64,000 nucleotides of DNA. Source: Doryteuthis pealeii (Eukaryota > Mollusca > Cephalopoda > Myopsida > Loliginidae). Position 1 is the first letter of the stretch, and each line of letters starts with the position of its first letter. Below the pieces are notes generated by a model that was given only the letters and a program-made list of their open reading frames with translations, did no database searches and was not told where the DNA came from. The translations under genes were made by a program, and so were the position numbers. The DNA lies in assembly GCA_023376005.1 (NCBI GenBank), contig CM042143.1:86445051-86509050 (forward strand). Reading direction: 5' to 3'. This document shows, piece after piece, positions 55,086 through 64,000 of the stretch.

Positions 55086-55784
55086 AATATATATTATATA
55101 TACTTTATATCATGAAATAATTTTTATTCTTTTTTATTTTTATATAAGATACACCAGGATTTTTTGTTTATTCCCTACACCAAACTCCAGAAACAGATCA
55201 CCTCGGATTTTATTCAAAATCTTGTGTTAAAAAGTTGCAGCTAATGAGGTACAGAGAGAGAGAGAGAGAGAGTCCTTCAATGTCTGATCGTACATAACAC
55301 AAATAACAACGCACATAGAGAGAGAATTAAGTAATCAAAGTGAGCAGAATGCTAAACAACGCAAGAGGTATTTAATTATTCAAGTAAACATTTGACAGAA
55401 TTCAATACAATGCTTTCCTCTTTTGATACGTTAAGAAAACACGCAGAAGAGGAGAGAAGAGAATTTAGGTTTCTAAAATCAAAACAAAGTTGGAGAAGAA
55501 TAGAGTTGGAAAATTCAAATAAAATTTGGATAAGACAACAAATATCTACCAACTTATTGACAGAATACAATGACTGGCTTAATTGAATTTGTTCAGACCT
55601 ATTTACGGTAAAAACTAATGGCACTAATGATTATCTGTTTAGTGAAAAGAACAAAAAAAAGTAATCACTGAATTTTTGGTCATCCTTTTCTTTTGCGTTG
55701 TTGTGTTGTTGCTTTTTTCTTTTTATTAAACTCCAAGAAGAAGGAAAACTGATTGATCAACAGTGAGAGGTACAGCATTCAGTA
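55086..55784. other. No gene confirmed
   Basis: ORF 55392-55586 has a charged helical segment (KHAEEERREFRFLKSKQSW) but no start or splice context. A (GA)n lies at 55253-55272. Confidence 0.3.
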
Positions 55785-56040
55785 TTCACAATGCTGTGAC
55801 AGTCAAAACACAATCCACATCAACAATATTTAAATGGAGTGATGGTTTAGACTCAGAACAAAGTGATAATAAAATGCAACAAATTGGAAAACCTTCTTTA
55901 CACAAGTAAAAACTTTATTCACAATGCTGTGACATTCAAAACACAATCAACATCAAAATTATTTGAATGTAGTGATGGTTTAGACTCAGAACTCTGAACA
56001 AAGTGATAATAAAATCAGTTGCAACAAATTGGAAAGTTGA
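55785..56040. repeat. Two direct repeats of about 115 bp
   Basis: CACAATGCTGTGACAGTCAA to CAACAAATTGGAAA occurs at about 55789-55893 and 55921-56035. No coding content. Confidence 0.65.
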
Positions 56041-56088
56041 GTGAAAACTGATTTATTGTTTTTTTTACACATACTTCAATATGTATCA

Positions 56089-57022
56089 TGAAACAAATTC
56101 GTTCTATACTGCTAATTTGTTTTCATATCTCCAGTTTTTCAATATTTAAAAAAAAAAAAATTTTTTTTAAATAATTCAAATAGAATAAACACTCTCTATA
56201 TAATATTCATCCTCAAAGTTAAAATGAACACTGTCGGCTGGGCTTTAGAATACACTGACTGCGCCTCTGCAGTGAGGTAAGAGGCTCCTAATGAGGCCAC
56301 CTGTTGGCTGTGGGTAGTGACCTGTGATGTTCAAGGACAGAATCCTGGTGGCTGAGCAGCCCATGACATGCAACACTACACTTTGGCACTTATTTAGGCT
56401 AGATGGGTAGACAGAGAGGCACCCTCTGATTGATTGGCTGGTCATGTCAAGCCCTAGTACTTATTATGGTTCCAACCCTTTTGCAATTATTGCAAGCCCC
56501 AACTCTTTTTATCATATATGTGCTAGAAGGTGGTGACTGAGGGTCTTAATGTCTTGGGTATGATGTTAAACTGCATCTAGTGGCGAAGTTCCAATTTTGG
56601 AACTCTGGGCAGTCTGGAGTACCTCTTTATTGCCATTACTCCCAGGTCCACTCTGACCCAGAGTGGTAATTCCTATTAGGGTTCCATCTATGGGTTAAAT
56701 AGATTAAAAAATGAGTATTAAAATATTGTTTTTTAAATGAGTTTGAAAAAAAATAAAGGGAATACCCAATAAGAATGAATAAAACATCTTTGGCATAAAA
56801 TAACCCAACAAGAGTTGACATGCCATAAAATTCAACTAACCAACAAACAAATTCATTCTGTACTGTTAATTTGTTTTCATATTGAAGAAAGAAAAAAGAA
56901 CAATTATAAAATCAATACATTTGCAGATTTTCTAAATTTTTATTTTAAAAAAAAAAAGTATAAAAAAATATTTTTTAAAAAGACCAAAATAGAATATAAT
57001 ATTCATCCTCCAATTTAAAACC
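56089..57022. repeat. Host segment duplicated around family E
   Basis: AACAAATTCGTTCTATACTG to AATATTCATCCTC (56093-56215) recurs with differences at 56847-57010. Too long and diverged for a target-site duplication, so an older duplication preceded or accompanied the E insertion. Confidence 0.5.
56233..56857 (+). mobile_element. Family E, full length, plus sense
   Basis: This is the only long copy in plus orientation. TCGGCTGGGCTTTAGAATAC, ACTGCGCCTCTGCAG, GATTGATTGGCTGGTCATG, GTGCTAGAAGGTGGTGACTG, ACCCAGAGTGGTAATTCC and the end GACATGCCATAAAATTCAAC plus AACC-like repeats. A 138-bp host segment (56089-56226) recurs after it (56847-57022), so it sits between two direct copies. Confidence 0.65.
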
Positions 57023-57242
57023 TAACAAAATAAAGGTGGGAAAAAAAAGACCAAATTTTTTTTTTTTTAGAGTTTAGATGTTTTCTTAAAATACACTTAA
57101 CTCTACACAACCCTGCCTAGAGTGACATTTTAAGTAATTATGCTGAATGCACTTGGCAACTTTTCTGGGATATTTTTTTAAGATCAGGAATCAGTTTATT
57201 CCACCCGTTCAGGTGGATTTCTATAGAATGATATTTTAGACA

Positions 57243-57481
57243 GGTTGGTTGGTTGGTTTTATGTCATGCCAACCCATATTGGGTTATTTTATGCTGAAGA
57301 TGTTTTCTTTGATTCATTCTGTTTTTTTTTTGTTTTGTTTTATGGCATATCAACCTCAGTGGGTCATTTAATGCCAATAAGGTTTTGAAATAAATCAATT
57401 CTTAATGGATAATACAATTTTTTTATAAATAAATTTCTATTTAACCCATAGATGGGTGATTCATTCTTGATGGAAATCATC

Positions 57482-57513
<32 letters not shown>

Positions 57514-57830
57514 CTTTAACTCATTTTTTTCTATTCAACCCATAGATGGGACCCTAACAGGTACTACCATTCTGGATCAGAGTGGACCACAGAGTAAGGA
57601 TGATGAAGGAATACTTCACATTCCTCAGAGCTCAAAAATTGAAACTTCACCATCAGACAGAGTTTAACATCATACTCAGGACACTAAGATCCTCAACCAC
57701 CGGCTTCTAGCACGTATATGATAAAAGGGGTTGGGGGTTTGCCAGGAGGACAATTGGGGAGTGACAATCATATAGGTGCTAGGGCTTGATGTGATCAGCT
57801 GATTGATCGAAGGGATCCCATCACTTTAGA
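57243..57830 (-). mobile_element. Family E copy interrupted by a second E insertion
   Basis: The outer copy runs from GGTTGGTTGGTTGGTTTTAT to TTGATCGAAGGGATCCC. It is split by a 136-bp AAAC-type E tail at 57321-57456 with a perfect 11-bp duplication TGATTCATTCT (57310-57320, 57457-57467). The order of insertion makes the AAAC-tailed subfamily younger here. Confidence 0.75.
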
Positions 57831-57873
57831 GTTGTTCTTATGTCAGCAAGATAAATGTTCAGAACATTATTAT

Positions 57874-57937
57874 TGAAGTGAGTTTGATCCTAACTGGGTG
57901 CTCCATACTTGTGGCTTTATTCCACATTCATCTTATA
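57874..57937 (+). repeat. Family D tRNA-like fragment, plus orientation
   Basis: AGTGAGTTTGATCCTAACTG then GGTGCTCCATACTTGTGGCT is the T-arm, acceptor and linker of family D in sense orientation. Confidence 0.45.
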
Positions 57938-58019
57938 CAATATGAACATTAATTAACTCAAGATTTTTGTATGTTCAAATATTAAACAAAATTAATTTCT
58001 ATTATTCTATTTGTCTGAA

Positions 58020-58400
58020 TTTTTGAGATGAGGATTGATAATTTGGATTTTTTGGATTATTGTCCTCATCTTTATTGTTATATACACAATTTTCCGGCTG
58101 AAGTGCCCTCCGGCCTTCTTCAGGTGTTTCTTATATCTGTTGCACCATGTGTCCAGTTGGTGCAATGGATATAAAGGCTTAGTTAATACAGTTCTCAAGG
58201 ACAATCATCTGTAGGTTGCAGGTTCAACCTTGGCTAAGGGCGATAATGACATAGAATACTTAACATAGCTTAACACTTGTACCCAGTCATGGTTAACAGA
58301 ATGAGGTCTACCCCTGTAGATTGAAAAACAGGCTCAAAGTTCCGTGAAAGCTCCTAATTATGACATGAAGGCTCCTAAGTTTTACAAGAAGGTTCCTGAC
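58020..58400 (-). repeat. Copy of the CUGAAGA-type repeat with a tRNA-like segment
   Basis: On the minus strand CTGAAGA lies at about 58121-58115 and GAAA at about 58095-58092, with AACAATAAAGATGAGGAC after it. Upstream in that orientation, and readable on the plus strand, is a tRNA-like piece (GGTGCAATGGATATAAAGGC and GCAGGTTCAACCTTGG, about 58159-58235). The block order matches 39660-40145. Confidence 0.5.
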
Positions 58401-58599
58401 GTATATTATTCTATCATACAATAACTGATCAAATAATAGTATTGTCTATAAAGTACTTTTCATGCACACACACACACATATATATATATTTCAAATTACT
58501 ATCATCATACCTACTTCTTGTTTAACTCATTTTAGTCAGAATTCTATTGTTTCAATAGACTAAAAATGGTTTAATAAGAAATTTGCAGCTATTTAAAAT

Positions 58600-58770
58600 A
58601 TGGAATTACAGACATTTTCTTGCCTATGCAATCTTCAGCCAAGAAGATTGTCTGGCAAGTAACTGTCAGTAACCAGGTGTTGACACCATATCCATGCTAC
58701 CTTAACTCAAATATAAATGCTCTATCAATGATATTGAGCACTGTCTTCTTAGAAATATAGCCCCCATATT
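58600..58770. repeat. Decayed copy of the foldback family
   Basis: CAGACATTTTCTTGCCTATG, AAGTAACTGTCAGTAACCAG, ATGATATTGAGCACTG. The internal AATCTTCAGCCAAGAAGATT pairs with itself. Confidence 0.5.
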
Positions 58771-58807
58771 ATCAACAAAACATCAATATATATATTATAT
58801 ATATATC

Positions 58808-59108
58808 CCGTATTTGACAGCATGTAAGATGCACCCCCATTTCAGCAGGTCAGATTCAGGAAAAAAAGTTTTTAGTGTATTTAAGCATATATTGTTGAAA
58901 ACAGTCTAGCTTGTGCATTACACAAGCAGAAACATAGCTGTATAAAAGCAATTTGGCAGTACGGGCAAACAATAAGCATACACAAGACATCCCAATAGGA
59001 AGAAATAATAATAAAACTTCAAATTTCACCTATGATATATAAGACGCAGGCAATTTTTTGAGCCAAAATTTTTGGGGAAAAGTGCATCCTATATGCCATT
59101 AAATACGG
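58808..59108. mobile_element. MITE with CCGTATTT termini
   Basis: CCGTATTTGACAGCATGTAA, GATGCACCC at the left and GTGCATCCTATATGCC, AAATACGG at the right are inverted repeats; AAGACGCAGGCAATTTTTTG lies near the right end. It has the look of a DNA transposon MITE. The flanks are AT repeats, so the target duplication cannot be fixed. Confidence 0.55.
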
Positions 59109-59145
59109 TATAATGTCTTTTGCACCAACTCACTTTATTCAGAAT

Positions 59146-59183
59146 TATCCTGATGATCCATTAGGTGAAACCTAGGTAGGCAG
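59146..59183 (+). ncRNA. Hammerhead-like core with weak stem I
   Basis: CTGATGA is at 59150-59156 and GAAA at 59167-59170. Stem II is short (CC/GG inside TCCATTAGGT). Stem III ACC/GGT with a 2-nt loop is at 59170-59177, and A59178 gives a GUA triplet. Stem I pairs for only about two bases, so folding in isolation is doubtful. The core itself is complete. Confidence 0.4.
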
Positions 59184-59789
59184 TTTCTTAATCTTACGGC
59201 TTTACTATTATACATATACATATTACATATACATATACAAACAAACACATATACATACATACATACACTCTAGTATGACTGTCTTTTTCTTTTTAAATAA
59301 TTAAATTGTAACTGGAGCTTTTGGATCTTATTTAAGACAAAAATAAAATCTCTCAATTTCATTAATAAGCTTTATTTCATCTTAATTTAACTCCATTGAA
59401 AGAGAACGATCATATTAATCTACTTTTTTGTTTCTTAAAATGATACAAATGCATTGAACAAAATGTTTTCTAAAGAAAATCAAAGGAGAAGGATTTCAAA
59501 TGATAATTATACAACTAAATCCCTTAATTGAAAAAGCCTTCATACAAAATAGAAAACCTTAAACAATTAACTACAGACAAATCTATTCCAAACATACCCT
59601 ATATAATCTTTTGGGTGTTGTATCATGGTGTACTCTATCAAAAATTTCCTCATGGAGTGTGTAGTTTTCAAATAATGATGGGATTGTTTTTGCACACCAA
59701 TTATTTGAATAAGATCTTCAAAAGTTCTTCAATACCTGTTTGATCAACAGTCAAACTATTAAAAATGATTTCCCAGGTTGGGTCATTAC

Positions 59790-59905
59790 TATGCTCGGAT
59801 ACACAGAGAACACCTTAGGAAGACCGATACAGTGGCTGAAACGTTTTTATACATTCAACAATAAAGATGAGGACAACAGTCCAAAACATCAAGATCATTC
59901 CCTTC
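59790..59905 (+). repeat. Hammerhead-related repeat fragment
   Basis: CCTTAGGAAGACCGATACAG, GGCTGAAACG and AACAATAAAGATGAGGACAA are the plus-strand blocks of the same CUGANGA/GAAAC family. The first core base pair block is mutated. Confidence 0.4.
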
Positions 59906-60454
59906 TATTTTGACAACTCCAACTCCTCTTTATGTAATTAAGTGATTATGGCCTACAAATAAATATAAACGATTTTTAAAATCTATTTACAAGGAGTGTG
60001 CACTGTATAACTTTACAGACTAAACCAGAGCCATATGAAATGTAAATTCAAAGGGAGTCAGAGTATGTATAGTTTTACTGACTCTAGCAAAGCCATAATT
60101 GCTTCCAACTCAGACTCCATGACTCCGAGTCTACAGACCTGAACAGAAGCAACCAATCAAAAAAAAAAAAAAAGATGTGAGAAGATTTCTTTGAATGCCT
60201 ATATCCAGACCATAAAAGAGAATCTATGGTTTTATTACTGGAAAGTCAATAATATCAATATTGCTTTAAGAGGCATCTGTTCAAGTCCAGTGGCAACACA
60301 CATTTAATTACAATTGCCACAGCACCAAACAGACTCTCGCCTAATAAGCACTGTACTTATACTAAAGTACAGTCAGGTCAGAATCAGATCACACACACTC
60401 ACACATATATATAAACTATGTAGTAAAGTCTTAGGCAATTAGTCATGAGTAGAA

Positions 60455-60545
60455 TACAATAGGGTCAGCACATGATCATCAAAGTTAAGCAATATCTGAC
60501 CAGAACTTTCATGGGTGACCATTTATGTATACCAAGTAAATTTCT
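60455..60545 (+). pseudogene. 5S-rRNA-like fragment
   Basis: GGTCAGCACATGATCATCAA, AGTTAAGCAATATCTGACC and TTCATGGGTGACCATTTATG align with the middle and 3' half of 5S rRNA with many substitutions. It could be a 5S pseudogene or a decayed 5S-headed SINE. Confidence 0.5.
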
Positions 60546-61243
60546 TTACTAAGTAAAGTTTAGTAAATAAATAGAGAACAGATAAACAAAAAAAAAAATT
60601 AAAAATAGGAATATAGTTTGATATAGACTTTGTGACTGAGAAAATTGATAGCTCCAGTGGTAAGAATTCAAGGCCAGATTTTGGGGGTTGCTGATTTTCA
60701 AGAGAGATTTGATTCCAGATTTAGTATACTGCCATTTTTTTGTAATCAATTTCTTCTAGTGGTATATATATATATATATATATGGGCAGCATCTTTTCAT
60801 TCAAACAAATTTGGTTATAAATAATAGAATCCAAGGTTTTTCTTTTAAGTTTTCTAACAATTCTTTTGATGTTATGATCTTGAAAGGTGTTAATCAGTTG
60901 TCCGAAAGATTTATTATTGGTAGACCAAATACTTTCGGTTCTTTTCTGAACCAATATATATATAATATACTATACTAATCTTATAAGTAAACCCTTGTGG
61001 GGAGGGGAGCCCAGTAACAATGGAATATGTTTGTGAGGAATGAAATGGGTGGGAGATTTAAGATGTGAAAATAGGAAAATTAAATGAATAGGAAATAAAA
61101 AATAAAAATGAATTTTTTTTTGTTTCTTCTATTTATTTATTTGTTTACTGGTTTGTTTGTTTTATGCTAATTTTTTTTGGACCACGGTGGGACTAGTTTT
61201 TGTAATAAAAGTATGATTGCTCCCAGCCTTTTTAGCAGATTCT
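60546..61243. other. No gene recognised
   Basis: (AT)n at 60765-60783 and a T-rich stretch. The minus ORFs are AT-rich and unconvincing. Confidence 0.5.
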
Positions 61244-61281
61244 TGCCCTGATGAGCAATTAAGCGAAACTATTAGTAGGTA
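61244..61281 (+). ncRNA. Hammerhead ribozyme motif, complete core
   Basis: CTGATGA lies at 61248-61254. A minimal stem II is GC-AATTAA-GC (61255-61264). GAAA is 61265-61268. Stem III is ACT/AGT (61268-61270 with 61274-61276), loop ATT. U16.1 is 61276, and cleavage is predicted after A61277 (GUA). Stem I is TGCC (61244-61247) with GGTA (61278-61281), including one G-U pair. All core positions match. No tRNA-like head is evident upstream. Confidence 0.65.
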
Positions 61282-61543
61282 TATCTGACTGATTAGGCTT
61301 AACTTATATATATATATATATATGATAACACTGTTGACAATTGAATCTGATATATATATATTTAAACTAAGTTACAGAGAATATAAAAATACTTTCTTGT
61401 TTACTGAAGTGTGAAGTGCATTTTCTTTTCTTCTTAATGCCAGATAAAAGAACAGATTTTAAAGTTAAGATTTTGTTTTCAATTTTTCAATTAATTTCTA
61501 TTAAAATTTCTTAATAGAAATAAATGAATTTCTTCTTCTTCTT

Positions 61544-61613
<70 letters not shown>

Positions 61614-62027
61614 TAATATAAAATAATCATTCTTTGTTTTTTTTTTTCTTTTTAAAGATTCGATCTGAAATTCTTCATTGAGAATAAAAGTTCAATCTAA
61701 CAAATTTCATACAATGATTAATATTAAAAGATGGTGAAGAGAATCCAACTTTCAGATATTAAAACATTTTCTTTTTTTCTAGATTCCAGAAAAAAAACAC
61801 AAATCCCTTAGTAAATAAAAGTACAGAAAACACTTGAAAATAGATAAAAGAATAGATTAATTGTTTTGTTTGTACTGATCAGCCAATGAAAATTGAGTCA
61901 CATGACTTAGTTCAGCAATTTCCACCAATAAATAATAATAGTCATGGAATGAGGATTTCTAAAACATTTGAATAAAATTCCAATGATCTTTTAGTTTAAA
62001 AAAAAAAAAAATATACAAAGTGGTATC
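61282..62027. other. No gene; (GA)n array
   Basis: (GA)n of about 62 bp at 61548-61610 preceded by (CTT)n. The remainder is AT-rich and unrecognised. Confidence 0.5.
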
Positions 62028-62119
62028 AAAAACAATCTCCCCAATCCAGCGCTAATGAAAAGGGGATAGACTCCCCCACTGTCCGGGTGGTACTGACTAT
62101 GGCCTACTTTACTTACTTA
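62028..62119 (+). mobile_element. SINE A 3' fragment
   Basis: ACAATCTCCCCAATCCAGCG, AAAAGGGGATAGACTCCC and CCTACTTTACTTACTTAG are body and tail only. Confidence 0.65.
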
Positions 62120-62236
62120 GGCAATTTGTTCCAAAAATATATCACTCTATTAATAAAAAAAAAATCCAATTAGTTAATAAACTTTTTAAATGTCTTAATA
62201 GTAAATTTCCAGTTTGAGGAGGAATATTTTAAAAAA

Positions 62237-62745
62237 ACTAACAGGACCTGTGAATATACCACAGTATGATAATTTAATTATTACAACATTTGATGTGTTT
62301 ACTTAAGAGCTATTACAAATAGTTCAACATGTAAAAAATATAACCTTGATTTAACTCTCTCTCTCTTTTCTTTCTTTCCTTCTTTTCATCTTTTCATTAT
62401 GTTTGATTTACACAAATTAGCATTATCACTTCTGCACTCACCCCCTCTCTATATTTCCCCTACTTTCTTTTTTATTTTTCTGTGCAGCATGTCCTTTTTT
62501 TTTTTCTTCTGTTTCTTTCTTTCTAATAAAAAAATGGAATGGCCCATTATTTAGCTGAGGTGATGACTCTCATAAGAAATAAGAATTTGGCGGATAAGCA
62601 ACACCACATAATCAGGATTTACATTTTTTGCATCTCATTTTGAACGATTTGGATGGTCTCATTTTTAACCAGAGGGTGTTGCAAGATGATAACAGTCATA
62701 CTTTTAAGGAACACGAGTATTGATATATTGAAGTAAGAAGATTAA
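62237..62745 (-). mobile_element. Helitron-like element (fourth family), inverted copy
   Basis: On the minus strand it carries the same blocks as 52216-52677 and ends TGTGGTATATTCACAGGTCC, TGTTAGT. It faces the plus-strand copy at 62787, forming a large imperfect palindrome around an (AAT)n run (62755-62786). Confidence 0.6.
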
Positions 62746-62751
62746 AGATTG

Positions 62752-62786
<35 letters not shown>

Positions 62787-62787
<1 letters not shown>

Positions 62788-63728
62788 GTTGTGTACATGC
62801 TGGTTTGGAAATAAGGCTTTAACGATTTCACATCTTTCATCCCAGCTTTTTGCTACCCTGACTTGTTCAGTGTCAGATTCATCTCTTTCAGCAAACCTTC
62901 AGCTATTCTATGCCAGATGTTCTTTAGCTTTTCTGAAGCTTTGCAAAAATGTAAATCCAGATTATCTGGTATTGCTTATCCGAAAAATTCTTATTTTTTA
63001 TGAGTGTCATCACCTCAGCTAAGTAATGAACCATTCCTTTTTTATTATAAAGAAAGAAAGGGAAGAAAAAATATAAGAAAGAGAGTAGGGAAAGATAGAG
63101 AGAGGGGCTGAGGCGCAGAAGCAATAACACTAATCTGTTTCATTCGAACATAATGAAAAGAAACAAAGAGGGAAAGAAACAAAGAAAGAAAGAAAGAAAG
63201 AAACAAAGAAGGAAAAGAAAAAAGAAGGAAAGAAAAAAGAAAAAAGAAAAAAGAAGAAAAAGGAAAGAAAAAAAAAAAAAAAGAAAAAGAAAAAAAAAGA
63301 AAAAAGGAAAGAAAAAGAAAGAAAAAAAAGAAAAGAAAAAAAGAAAAAAAAAGGAAAGAAAAGAAAAGAAGAAAAAAGGAAAGAAAAGAAAAGAAAAGAA
63401 AGAAAAAAAGGAAAAAGAAAAGAAAAAAAGAAAAAGAAAAAAAAAGAAAAAGAAAAAGAAAAGAAAGAAAAGAAAAAGAAAAAGAAAAGAAAAAAAGAAA
63501 AAAGAAAAGAAAAGGAAAAAAAGAAAAAAGAAAAAAAAAAGAAAGAAAAAAGAAAAGAAAGAAAAAAAAAGAAAAAGAAAAAAAGAAAAACAGTGAGTGT
63601 GAGAGAGTTAAATCAAGATTATTATACGTTTTACATATTGAACTATTATCAATAGCTCTTGAGTAAACATATCAAAAGTTGTAATAATTAAATTATCATT
63701 CTGTGGTATATCCACAGGTCCTGCTAGT
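62787..63728 (+). mobile_element. Helitron-like element (fourth family) with polypurine expansion
   Basis: GTACATGCTGGTTTGGAAAT, CTCTTTCAGCAAACCTTC, ATTCTTATTTTTTATGAGTG and AATCAAGATTATTATAC lead to hairpin GTGG-TATAT-CCAC and CTAGT (63724-63728). The internal GA-rich part is expanded to about 440 bp of (GAAA)-like sequence (63150-63595). Confidence 0.6.
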
Positions 63729-63742
63729 TTATTACTGATAAG

Positions 63743-64000
63743 TAGTTGTCTACGTGCTGGTTGGGAAATAAGGCTTCAACGATTTCATATCTTTCATCCC
63801 AACCTTTTGCTACTCCGACTCGTTCCGTGTAAGATTCATCTCTTTCAGCTAACCTTCCACTATTCAACGCCAGGTGTTATTTGGCTTTTCCGAAAGCTTC
63901 AGGTTTCCCCAGATGGTGTCCATCTTGAGGAGGCTTTCCTGATGGGCAACTAAGCGGCTAAAAAAGATTTAGAATTCCAACATTGAAAGTGTGAATAAAT
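63743..64000 (+). mobile_element. Start of a tandem copy of the previous element
   Basis: GTCTACGTGCTGGTTGGGAA, CTTCAACGATTTCATATC and CATCTCTTTCAGCTAACCTT repeat 62787-62940, so the unit is tandem and runs off the window. Near 63949 CCTGATGGGCAACTAAGC resembles a decayed hammerhead start like that at 61247. Confidence 0.5.

Larger units (their letters stand above)
59109..60454. other. No gene; hammerhead-related pieces only
   Basis: It contains the hammerhead-like core at 59150 and the related repeat at 59790. The 71-codon ORF at 59528 has no recognised domain. The rest is AT-rich. Confidence 0.5.

Noticed and set aside
63153..63596. 147-codon K/E/R-rich ORF
   Set aside because: Polypurine GAAA-like expansion inside a Helitron-like element; composition fully explains it.

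Overview
This looks like a piece of a large, repeat-rich, AT-rich metazoan genome, most likely a coleoid cephalopod (an octopus). The evidence is long (AT)n, (GT)n and (GA)n arrays, many copies of a tRNA-derived SINE whose head carries a tRNA-Lys-like D-arm followed by a tail ending in ACTTTACTTACTT, and pieces of LINE, Helitron-like and MITE-like elements. The assignment rests on pattern recognition, not on a database search.

Conventional gene content is almost nil. I recognise one exon with confidence: a 165-nt, phase-0 exon on the minus strand at 40527-40691. It encodes the linker and pseudosubstrate segment of a type I regulatory subunit of cAMP-dependent protein kinase (PRKAR1 family). 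A second minus-strand open segment, 49935-50036, starts with ATG, ends at a consensus GTAAGG donor and is also phase 0. It could be an alternative first coding exon of the same gene, about 9.2 kb upstream, and a 1.1-kb purine-rich tract lies immediately behind it. The rest of the window would then be intron and upstream sequence.

Layout. 1-3.5 kb: a SINE, a tandem array of Helitron-like units and two inverted palindromic MITEs. 3.8-4.5 kb: six tandem tRNA-like units. 4.7-5.8 kb: a 5'-truncated retroposon (called family E here) and a complete small Helitron. 6.5-13.7 kb: foldbacks, microsatellites, SINE pieces, two hammerhead-like motifs, a perfect 62-bp hairpin and more Helitrons. 14-18.6 kb: 5S-rRNA-derived SINE units and E copies. 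20-27 kb: LINE reverse-transcriptase fragments and a cluster of hammerhead motifs, one of them inside a tRNA-derived SINE. 30-45 kb: many tRNA-Lys-type SINEs, a foldback transposon nested in a LINE remnant, the PKA exon, and repeats with degenerate hammerhead cores. 45-51 kb: a segmental duplication, a second tRNA-head SINE with a hammerhead, a compound GA minisatellite, and the candidate first exon. 53-55 kb: inverted hammerhead repeats and a 0.9-kb TA satellite. 56-64 kb: full-length and nested E copies, a MITE, a 5S-like fragment, two more hammerheads and a tandem or inverted Helitron cluster.

The most interesting signal is the density of hammerhead self-cleaving ribozyme motifs (CUGANGA ... 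GAAA with pairing stems I, II and III). About a dozen are foldable by eye and many more are degenerate. They fall in at least three settings: 3' of tRNA-like SINE heads, in inverted pairs resembling the terminal repeats of Penelope-like elements, and in short dispersed repeats. A second signal is one 3' tail shared by a LINE-like family (E), a tRNA-headed SINE (B) and a 5S-headed SINE, suggesting one retrotransposition machinery mobilises all three.
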